Below are positions 57,271 through 64,000 of a stretch of 64,000 nucleotides of DNA, piece after piece. The notes beneath the pieces were generated by a model. That model was not told the origin of the DNA, made no database searches, and saw only the letters and a program-made list of their open reading frames with translations. The stretch is from Bradyrhizobium sp. WBAH42. Its GTDB lineage: Bacteria > Pseudomonadota > Alphaproteobacteria > Rhizobiales > Xanthobacteraceae. The stretch is from NCBI RefSeq assembly GCF_024585265.1, contig NZ_CP036533.1:1674001-1738000 (forward strand), in the 5' to 3' direction. Within the stretch, counting starts at the first letter, position 1, and each line of letters opens with the position of its first letter. The position numbers and the translations under genes are program-made.

Positions 57271-59135
57271 ATGCCGATCATGAAGGACGACGATATTTTG
57301 CGGATCGAGCCGGGCATGAACGCTGACTTGATCGAAAGTGGCTTTGCTGATGCGGACACGGAAGTGGAGGTTATCGGTACGGCGGAGGTGGATACTCCCG
57401 CCGGCAAGGTGAAATGGACCAAGGTCAAGCTGCTGGACAACGCCGTTGCGCCGGAGGGTTGGGTTCGGTCGGCGCATGTCGATCTTGAGGGCAGCGTACC
57501 CGGAGGTCCGATCGAGAAGCGAAAGTTCGCCGACCAGTGCTGGGTCGAAGCGTTGTTCTCGGATGCCAACCCCCATTACGTCGCGGCAGTCGCCGAGATG
57601 CGCTCGGCAACATCGAGCGACCAGCAAGCGGGAGCGCTGGGCCCGTTTTTCGGTCCCTTTCGCTTCACGCAAGCAGAATGGGATGCAGTCCGCGTGTTGC
57701 CCGAGCTTGGCAAGAGCGGCTTCAGCGCAAGAGACATTACGGACTGGCGGGTCCAGGTCGTGCTCTTCACGTTGATGACGCATCGCTCCGAGGCTGCTCT
57801 CATCGCGGAACTCGGTGCGATCACCGCCGGCCGCCGTCCGAGCGCCGCCGAGCTTTACCTCGCCCAGCTGATCGGCGCCAAGGCCGCCGTCGCCGCCGTG
57901 ACCAAGACGCCATCTCCGACCATCAAGGAAGCTTTCGAGGGCGTTGCGGCTCCCGATCAAGCCAAGGACAGGCCGCTAGGTGCTCCCACGTTCGACAAGA
58001 TCGCGGCGCGATTTGCCGAGTTGTTCGAGGCCGACGGATCGGTCAAGGGTGACGCCGCGATTGATCGGATCGTCGCGCGAATGGATCCGGTCCTGACGAC
58101 CACCAGGGACGACATCATCGCGGCAGGGGTGGCGTTGCTGGGGGCTGTGCCTGAAGGCGGCACCGTGAACGGCGCCAACGCGCAGATGTCCGATGCATCG
58201 CAGCTCGCAGGAATGGGGACGACGTTTGCCGAGCGTGCGCCGGTCATCATGCGGTTCCTGTTGCGCGACTTCCCTCAGCTTCAGGACTTTCACGCTGCCG
58301 GCGTTCTTGGAAATATCGGCCGCGAGACCGGCGGCTTCCGATTGATGCAGGAAGTACGTCCGAAGAAGGGAAGGGGGGGCTGGGGTGGTTGCAATGGACC
58401 GGCGACCGCCGCAAGAAGTTCGAGGCCTTTTGCGTGCCGCCCATCCCGGGTACCGAGACAAATGAAGGCAACTACGCCTTCATGAGACACGAAATGAAGG
58501 GGGACGAGAAGCCCGCTTTCGACGCGTTCGCTGCAACGACGAATCTCGCAAGCGCAACCGCGGTTTTCATGTCCAAGTACGAGAGACCGGGCGTTCCTGC
58601 ACTGGATGAGCGGCAGGACTGGGCCAGGAAGGCACTGGATGTCTTCAGAGCGGCGCCTCCGGACCAACCCGGTGATGCGCAGGCAGCTGGAGGAACCATC
58701 GTCGACCAGCTTCGCGCGCAGATCAAGGCAGGCAAGATCACCTTCAAGGAGCCGGCACTGCAAAGCCAATTGCTTGGGCTGAATACGGGCACCAAAGTCA
58801 CGCCCAAGTTGCAGGCGCTGGTCCTGAAGTTATCCGGCATGACGCCGGTCATCCGTATCAGCTCCCTGATACGTACGGGGGCCGGAAGCTTCCATGCCGC
58901 GGGGCGAGCGGTCGATATTGCGAACGAGGAAATCGCCGCTGCGCTGCTGCCCCAGATCGCGACCGAGGCACAGATAGCTGCGCTGGGGATCGACGAACTT
59001 ATATTCGATGCGCGGCGCATCAACCCCAACAACGATCCCAACAAGTTCAACTTCGATCAGGGCAGGAAGCACAACTTCAATCCGAGCACGATCGGCGATC
59101 ACGGCGACCATATCCATTTTGCCGTAACCGCTTAG
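57271..59135 (+). pseudogene. Peptidoglycan hydrolase with SH3-like, phage-tail-lysozyme and M15-peptidase regions, split by a frameshift
   Basis: The first frame (57271-58485) starts at an ATG with GGAG five bases upstream and encodes an SH3-like domain (about 1-75), a helical linker, and the start of a phage-tail-lysozyme domain with GVLGNIGRETGGFRLMQEV, whose Glu is the expected catalyst. After GRGG it loses the family sequence. The -1 frame from about 58377 to 59135 continues it exactly: LGWLQWTGDRRKKFEAF, and ends with an M15-type zinc peptidase pattern, SFHAAGRAVDI and GDHGDHIHFAV. Joined, the product has 621 residues. The break lies at G-GGG-GGC (58372-58380), a canonical -1 slippery sequence, so this is a programmed shift, a phase-variable G tract, a disabled gene or a base error. 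No signal peptide is visible. Confidence 0.75.
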
Positions 59136-59215
59136 TGATCCGATGGTCGTGTTCCGATGGCCGAAAGATTGACTGCACCGAGAGCGCGTTCCGATGACGC
59201 GAGGGATCACGTACC

Positions 59216-59587
59216 ATGCGTGTTCGGCTTTTCGAGATTCCAGGCGCGAAGGCATTGGTGCTGCTTTGCTGGGCCATGCCTTTAGCCGTGCCGGCGGATG
59301 TGCACGCGAACGAGGGCAGATGTCTCGTCGTCGTCGACGGGCATACGTTCTTGAAGGGGCGATGCAATATCGAAATCGGGACGGGTGGAAGTTTCACCGT
59401 CGGCGTTGGCGACAAGTCGCGATCCGAGCATTTCGCTTACGTTACTCTCGATGGAGGAACCGATGCAGCGGTCGGCTATTGGAACGGCGTTGCGGCCGAA
59501 AGCCACGCTGACGAGCATCTTGGTCCGCTCAAAAGAAAGGGCGCCTGTTGGTCCAACAGCCGGGCGAGGATTTGCGCGTGGCGATAA
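59216..59587 (+). CDS. Small exported protein of unknown function
   Basis: 123 residues. The signal peptide (ALVLLCWAMPLAVPADVHA) is likely cut after VHA, leaving about 90 residues: CLVVVDGHTFLKGRCNIEIG, a beta-rich middle (GSFTVGV, HFAYVTLDG) and the end KGACWSNSRARICAWR. Four cysteines can make two disulfides, fitting a periplasmic protein. GAGGGATC precedes the ATG. I do not recognise the family. Its place beside the wall hydrolase makes an inhibitor, immunity or accessory role thinkable but unproven. Confidence 0.7.
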   Translation: MRVRLFEIPGAKALVLLCWAMPLAVPADVHANEGRCLVVVDGHTFLKGRCNIEIGTGGSFTVGVGDKSRSEHFAYVTLDGGTDAAVGYWNGVAAESHADEHLGPLKRKGACWSNSRARICAWR

Positions 59588-59687
59588 TCGAGAGTCAACT
59601 CGGAATCGACGAGAGCGCCGCTGCGTTAGCGGCACCGATTGTGTCGTGCTTTTGTTGCTTGTTGGACAGGCGCATGTCCATCCGATC

Positions 59688-59939
59688 TCATCTGTGAATT
59701 ATGCCTGGCTCGACGCCTTCCTCCTCCTCCTCCAGCTCCGACAAGATATCCACCAGCTCGCGCACCCGGCCCTGCGCCAGCGGGCGCAGATCGTTGATCA
59801 TCGGCTCGTCATTGGCGAGCCAGGCCTGGGCTTCAGCGAGTTCTTCGGCGGTCGCGCCGGTTCCGATGATCTGGGCAATGGTCACGTCGTCGGCACGGTC
59901 CACGGCCTTGACGACATCGTCGCGTGAGAGGCGCGTCAT
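59688..59939 (-). CDS. Small conserved acidic protein, function unknown
   Basis: 83 residues, no signal peptide or membrane helix. It begins MTRLSRDDVVKAVDRADDVT, continues as an Ala/Glu-rich helical segment (TAEELAEAQAWLANDE) and ends with an acidic run (ELEEEEEGVEPGI). A near-perfect ribosome-binding site AGGAGGAT seven bases before the ATG supports a real gene. I do not know the family. Confidence 0.75.
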   Translation of the reverse strand: MTRLSRDDVVKAVDRADDVTIAQIIGTGATAEELAEAQAWLANDEPMINDLRPLAQGRVRELVDILSELEEEEEGVEPGIIHR

Positions 59940-60022
59940 GGGCGATCCTCCTGCTGGCTTCGGTCAGCGTCTAACCGAGAACCGGCGTGCCGGTTCCCGG
60001 GCCAGGCCCGTGCGCGCCATTC

Positions 60023-61642
60023 CTACTTCTTCACCACCTTGTAGATCGCATTCTCGACATCTGAGCTGAAGTAGATCGTACCCGTCGCGCCGACGGCGAC
60101 GCCGGTGGGGACATGTGTCGGCAAGCCGCCGGGTGCGCCGGTCAGGCCGATCGGGAGATTGGCGGCGATCTCGGTGATCTTGCCGCTCTCCGGTGCGATC
60201 TCGATCAGCCGCTTGGCGCCGACCTCCGCCACGATGAGCTGGCCTTCGGGACCTCTTGCGATACCTTCGGGCATCTTCAGCTCCTTGGCGATGACGGTCT
60301 TTTCGCCGTTGCTGTCGATCCTGGAGACGAGGCCCGCAAACGCCTCGGTCACGAAAACCTCGTCGGTTTTCCCGCGAACGAGCCCGACCGGGCCTTCGAG
60401 CGCGCCGATCAGCGTGGTGCGGTCCTTGCCGTGCTCGCCGCTCACCTTGATCAGTGACTTGGTGCCGAGCTCGGCCACCAGGATGCTGCCATCCGCGAGC
60501 ACGACCGCGTCATGCGGCGCCTTGAAGTCGTGCAGCATCTCGCGCGTCGCGCCGGTCTTGCCGTCGATCACCTGCACGGTGCCGGTGAACCAGCTCGACA
60601 GGACCACGTCGTTGCCCTTTGCCGTCGCGCTCATCGGATATTCGAGCGTTGTGCCTGCGGCATGCATGCGCGCTTTCTCGGTGACCTCGCCGGTCGCCCC
60701 ATCCACCGTGCGATAGGCGAACAGATCGGCGACGTGGATGGTGTCCTTGCCGTTCTCCGAGGTGACACCGATGCCGCCGGGCAAAGCGAGCTTGCCGATG
60801 ATGATCTGCTTGGCCTGGCCGGTCGCGGGATCGACCTCCTGGATGCCGTTGTCGGCCATGTTGGAGACGTAGATGCGGTCCTTGTCGTCGATGGCGAGAT
60901 TGTCGAGCGAGGGCTTCAGCTGCGCGACCATGGTCTTGGCGCCGGACTTCGGATTGACCCGGACCAGCTGGCCGAGCGCGGTGTCGATCACAAAGAGGTT
61001 GCCTTTGGAATCGAAGTTCACGGCGGCCGGAACCTTGAAGCCGTCGGCGACGACGCTCAGTTCGGCCTTGTCGACGTCGACCCTAGCGACCTGGCCCTTG
61101 AACCAGAGCGGACCATAGAGCTTGTCGTCGGGACCGAACTCGAAGCCGTTGAGGCCGCCCATCTTCTCCATGATCTGGCGTGGCGGTTTGACGCCCTCGA
61201 CGTCGATCTCGTAGAGCGCATCGCCGAGGAAGACGGTGGTGGCGTAGAGCCTGCCGTCCTTGCGGAAGGCGAGCGAGTTGATGCCGGGAAGCCCGGACGC
61301 GAGCTTCTTGATCGGTCCGTCGCCCTTGCGCGCATAGAGATCGCCGGCGAGGAAGCCGGTCCAGGCCATGGTGCCGTCGGGTGCGAATGCGATGTCGTCG
61401 GCCATCCCGACCGGTGCCGGGATTGCAACCTTGGCGTTGCCGCCGGCGATGTCGACCTCATAGAGCGCAGCGCCAGCGACGCTGCCGGCAAACAAATGGC
61501 CGGCCTTGTCGACACCGAGCCCGTGCACACCGTGGAACGCCGAGCCCGGCACCAGCCTCGTGACCTCCCAGCCGTCGGCCGATGCGCTCGTTGTGGAGAA
61601 CAGCGCAGCAATCAGGGCTGCGCAGGCGAGCCTGCTCTTCAT
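60023..61642 (-). CDS. Exported NHL/SMP-30-like beta-propeller protein
   Basis: 539 residues. The signal peptide (RLACAALIAALFSTTSASA) is followed by repeated propeller strands: GVHGLGVDKAGHLFAGSVAG, NSLAFRKDGRLYATTVFLG, NFDSKGNLFVIDTALGQLVRV and GIARGPEGQLIVAEVGAKRL. It resembles SMP-30/gluconolactonase and strictosidine-synthase-type propellers; the metal-binding Glu and Asp of active lactonases cannot be confirmed. GGGAGG precedes the ATG. It stands alone between the small acidic protein and the M23 gene. Confidence 0.88.
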   Translation of the reverse strand: MKSRLACAALIAALFSTTSASADGWEVTRLVPGSAFHGVHGLGVDKAGHLFAGSVAGAALYEVDIAGGNAKVAIPAPVGMADDIAFAPDGTMAWTGFLAGDLYARKGDGPIKKLASGLPGINSLAFRKDGRLYATTVFLGDALYEIDVEGVKPPRQIMEKMGGLNGFEFGPDDKLYGPLWFKGQVARVDVDKAELSVVADGFKVPAAVNFDSKGNLFVIDTALGQLVRVNPKSGAKTMVAQLKPSLDNLAIDDKDRIYVSNMADNGIQEVDPATGQAKQIIIGKLALPGGIGVTSENGKDTIHVADLFAYRTVDGATGEVTEKARMHAAGTTLEYPMSATAKGNDVVLSSWFTGTVQVIDGKTGATREMLHDFKAPHDAVVLADGSILVAELGTKSLIKVSGEHGKDRTTLIGALEGPVGLVRGKTDEVFVTEAFAGLVSRIDSNGEKTVIAKELKMPEGIARGPEGQLIVAEVGAKRLIEIAPESGKITEIAANLPIGLTGAPGGLPTHVPTGVAVGATGTIYFSSDVENAIYKVVKK

Positions 61643-61798
61643 GGCGTGACCTCCCGTTTTTTGGAAAGTATTCGCCCGTCCTGCGGCTTTGGCAAACGAA
61701 ACTTGACGTTGAAACGCCGCGAAAGCGGCCCGGCTGCGCAGCGTTCTTGTTTGAAATTCCGTTTGGAAAATGCCGGCCGATACCGGCGGGCTGCCGAT

Positions 61799-63862
61799 TT
61801 ACCGGTTGGTGACCTGCAGCGGCCCGCCGGTCGCGTCCGACATGCGGGCGATGGCGCCGCCGCGGCCGCTCATCATGCCGTCGAGCCGGTCGCGCTCCTT
61901 CTCGAAGCTTGCCAGCATCGGGCCCTCCAGCGAACGGCCGCGCGGCAGCTTCACGCGCATCGGATCGACGAAGCGGCCGTTGACCAGGATCTCGTAATGG
62001 ACGTGCGGGCCGGTCGACAGACCGGAGGAGCCGACGAAGCCGATCACCTGGCCCTGCCGCACCTTCTTGCCGACCTCCATGCCCTTGGCGAAGGCCGACA
62101 TGTGGCCGTAGGCGGTCTCGTAGCCGTTGGAATGCTTGATGCGGATGTACTTGCCGTAGCCGCCCTCGGGGCCCGCCTTCTCGATCACGCCGTTGCCGGA
62201 GGCGAAGATCGGCGTGCCGTAGCTGGTGGACCAGTCGACGCCGGTATGCATCTTCACGTAGCCGAGGATCGGGTGGCGGCGGCCGCCGAAGCCGGAACGC
62301 ATGATGGCGTTGTTGACGGGCTTTCTGACCAGGAACTTCTTCGCGCTCTTGCCGGTCTCGTCGTAATAGTCGACCAGGCCGTCGTCGGGGCTCTGGTAGC
62401 GGTAGTATTTCTTGGTCTCGCCGCCGACGGTGAGCGAGGCGAACAGCACCTCGTTCTTTTCGCTCGACGTCACGCCCTCGTCCTCGCCGGCGTAGAACAC
62501 GTCGAAGGAATCGCCGGGCTGCACCTTGCGCTGGAAATCGACGTCGTAGGAGTAGATCTTGATCATGTCCTCGATGACGGGCATCGGGACCTTGTTGCGC
62601 ATCGCGGTCTCGTAGATGCTCTGGTAGAGCCGCACGCCGGAGCCGTCGTCATCATCGTCGTCGTCGCTGCTGGCGTTGGCCGCAGTATCGGCGACGGTGT
62701 TCATGCTGGAGACGTCGACGGCGACGTATTTGCCGAGATCGGACAGCGCCGCGATCGCTTCGACCATCGTGTCGTTTGCAACCACGACGCGATAGGGCTG
62801 CAGGCGGGCGCCGGGGCTTGCGGGCGCCATCAGGATGCGAAGCTTCTCGCCTTCCTTCAGGCCGCCGTCGCGGCCGCGCGGTCCGAGCGTCGCGGTGATC
62901 GCCTTGATCTCGTCGGCATTGGCGCCGAGATCGCGCAGCACCGAAGCGACGCTGTCGCCCTTCTTGACCATGTGGACGCGTTCGCCGTTGGGATTGCCGC
63001 CGGTGATCTGCTCCTTGGTCTTGGGCAGCAGCGTGACGTTTTCCGGCACCACGCGCGTCTCGAAGCCGGCATAGGGATCGGAGGGCGAGACCTCGGCGGC
63101 GTAGGCGGTTCTGATCTCGGAGGGACCGGTCGCGCCGGAGATGTCGGCGGCCGCATTGGCGAGCGAGGCGTAGCGCACCCCGCCATTGCCGCGCCAATTG
63201 GCGGCATCGCGCACCCGCATCAGGATGTCGTCGAGCGCCACCACCGCGGAAATCTTGGCCTTCGGCAGCACCGGCGACAGGTCCTTGGTGACGAAGGACA
63301 CTTCCGCGTCGGGCTCGACGGCTTCGGGATTGTTGGGATCGTCGGACGCCGTCTTCGGGTCGGAGCCGACATCGGTCAGCAGGCGCTGGGCGTTGAACGG
63401 CGGGATCTTCGCCGACAGATCGCTCGTCGTCATCGACAGATTGCCGGCGATCCGCACGAACGGACGCACCCGCATCACGTCACGGTTGCCGACCCGGGCC
63501 ACGGTCGAGACGCGCATCACGTTGCGCGAGGCCGTGGATTCGCTCGGCGGCGGCAGGCGGTCGCTCTTGTGCAGCGTGGCGGCGCGATCGGCGGCGCCGA
63601 ATGCTCCGCGCAGCGCGCCTTCGACCCGCTCCGGCACCTTGGCGAAGGTCATCTCGCCATCGAGAGAAGCGAAAACGGCGCCGCCGATCAGGGCTGCGCC
63701 GCAGAGTCCGGTCAAAATTGTCCCGCTGAACCATTGCACCGAGACGCGGCGGCGGTCGATCACGGCGGCTTCAGAACCATCGACGGACAGCGGCGGCTCG
63801 TGGCCGAGATCGATGATCCCGGTCTCACGCCCGTAAGCGCCGCGTGACGTCCTGTGGTTCAA
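61799..63862 (-). CDS. M23-family peptidoglycan endopeptidase, membrane anchored
   Basis: 687 residues from a TTG with GGGGGA six bases upstream; a TTG six codons earlier is in frame. A cytoplasmic N-terminus leads to one membrane helix (ILTGLCGAALIGGAVFASL). After a long region with a LysM-like segment (ERVHMVKKGDSVASVLRDLG) and a short acidic DDDDDD run comes the M23 domain: first zinc ligands in HPILGYVKMHTGVDW, the catalytic His in TAYGHMSAF, and HVHYEIL. It cuts peptide crosslinks in the wall, like MepM-type enzymes. All metal ligands are present. Confidence 0.94.
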   Translation of the reverse strand: MNHRTSRGAYGRETGIIDLGHEPPLSVDGSEAAVIDRRRVSVQWFSGTILTGLCGAALIGGAVFASLDGEMTFAKVPERVEGALRGAFGAADRAATLHKSDRLPPPSESTASRNVMRVSTVARVGNRDVMRVRPFVRIAGNLSMTTSDLSAKIPPFNAQRLLTDVGSDPKTASDDPNNPEAVEPDAEVSFVTKDLSPVLPKAKISAVVALDDILMRVRDAANWRGNGGVRYASLANAAADISGATGPSEIRTAYAAEVSPSDPYAGFETRVVPENVTLLPKTKEQITGGNPNGERVHMVKKGDSVASVLRDLGANADEIKAITATLGPRGRDGGLKEGEKLRILMAPASPGARLQPYRVVVANDTMVEAIAALSDLGKYVAVDVSSMNTVADTAANASSDDDDDDDGSGVRLYQSIYETAMRNKVPMPVIEDMIKIYSYDVDFQRKVQPGDSFDVFYAGEDEGVTSSEKNEVLFASLTVGGETKKYYRYQSPDDGLVDYYDETGKSAKKFLVRKPVNNAIMRSGFGGRRHPILGYVKMHTGVDWSTSYGTPIFASGNGVIEKAGPEGGYGKYIRIKHSNGYETAYGHMSAFAKGMEVGKKVRQGQVIGFVGSSGLSTGPHVHYEILVNGRFVDPMRVKLPRGRSLEGPMLASFEKERDRLDGMMSGRGGAIARMSDATGGPLQVTNR

Positions 63863-63880
63863 CCCAAGTCCCCCAATCAA

Positions 63881-64000
63881 CGACCCAAGATGCCCGTTCT
63901 CGAACCTGGTCCCGGCTGCCCTCTTGAACGGGGATCGCCGGAAAAGGCAAGCCGCACAGCCATCCGCGCCCAGAACGCCCCTTGATGGGGCCGGCCGAAA
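63881..64000. other. Right edge, upstream of the M23 gene
   Basis: The last 120 bases hold no gene that I can support; they should include the promoter of the leftward M23 gene. Confidence 0.4.

Noticed and set aside
60512..63847. Open frame of over 1,100 codons on the plus strand
   Set aside because: It runs antisense to the NHL-type and M23 genes, both with clear motifs, and through the gap between them; its translation is low-complexity and motif-free.

Overview
The window is GC-rich, densely coded chromosomal DNA from an alphaproteobacterium, most likely Bradyrhizobium or a close relative. This rests on a TlpA that agrees closely with the B. japonicum protein as I remember it, on the tlpA/argH/lptM/lysA and ftsEX/plsC neighbourhoods, on a SAM-II riboswitch before metXW, and on the GTCATTGCGAG palindromic repeats between genes. 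No search could be run, so family names come from motifs and recalled homologues. I saw no rRNA, tRNA, CRISPR array, prophage or intact insertion sequence.

Layout. 1-4711: a dipeptide/oligopeptide ABC operon (solute-binding protein cut by the window edge, two permeases, two ATPases). 4772-9139: HAD phosphatase, AraC regulator, a beta-propeller fragment and a GGDEF protein; a decayed copy of the start of the HAD gene lies beside the fragment. 9267-10311: dodecin and HNH endonuclease. 10515-17340: a leftward set (nitronate monooxygenase, orphan amino-acid-type binding protein, acyl-CoA synthetase, flavin monooxygenase, NHL protein) facing a LysR gene at 17521 across two phased TTCA-N4-TGAA boxes. 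18405-22300: AlkA-like glycosylase, Glu-Q tRNA-Asp synthetase, soluble hybrid histidine kinase, YihY membrane protein. 22537-26218: twin-transmembrane protein, cobalamin adenosyltransferase, etfBA and 3-hydroxybutyryl-CoA dehydrogenase. 26658-32310: small YjfB-like protein, tlpA, argH, lptM, lysA, a 3-hydroxyisobutyrate-dehydrogenase-like enzyme and a carboxymuconolactone-decarboxylase-like protein. 32481-41870: DUF4175 protein, CpdR-like receiver, zinc-ribbon membrane protein, ftsEX, YdcF-like protein, acyltransferase, ChaC-like enzyme, DUF2125 protein. 41983-47092: prephenate dehydrogenase, hisC, chorismate mutase, then promoter, SAM-II riboswitch, terminator and metXW. 47210-54189: hydrolase, secreted CHAP protein, MOSC protein, clpB, NTF2-like protein and an AraC regulator.

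54529-59587 looks different: it appears less GC-rich, mostly lacks recognisable products, and is enclosed by ordinary genes. It holds a SARP/BTAD-type regulator, an 80-residue protein, a lipoprotein with a possible peptidoglycan-binding tail, a large peptidoglycan hydrolase (SH3-like, phage-tail-lysozyme and M15-peptidase regions) whose two halves are in different frames joined at a G-GGG-GGC run, and a small exported protein. This is my best candidate for an undescribed system, probably acting on the cell wall. The window ends with a small conserved protein, an exported propeller protein and an M23 endopeptidase.

Most intergenic space is taken by dyad repeats of several families, some nested in others.
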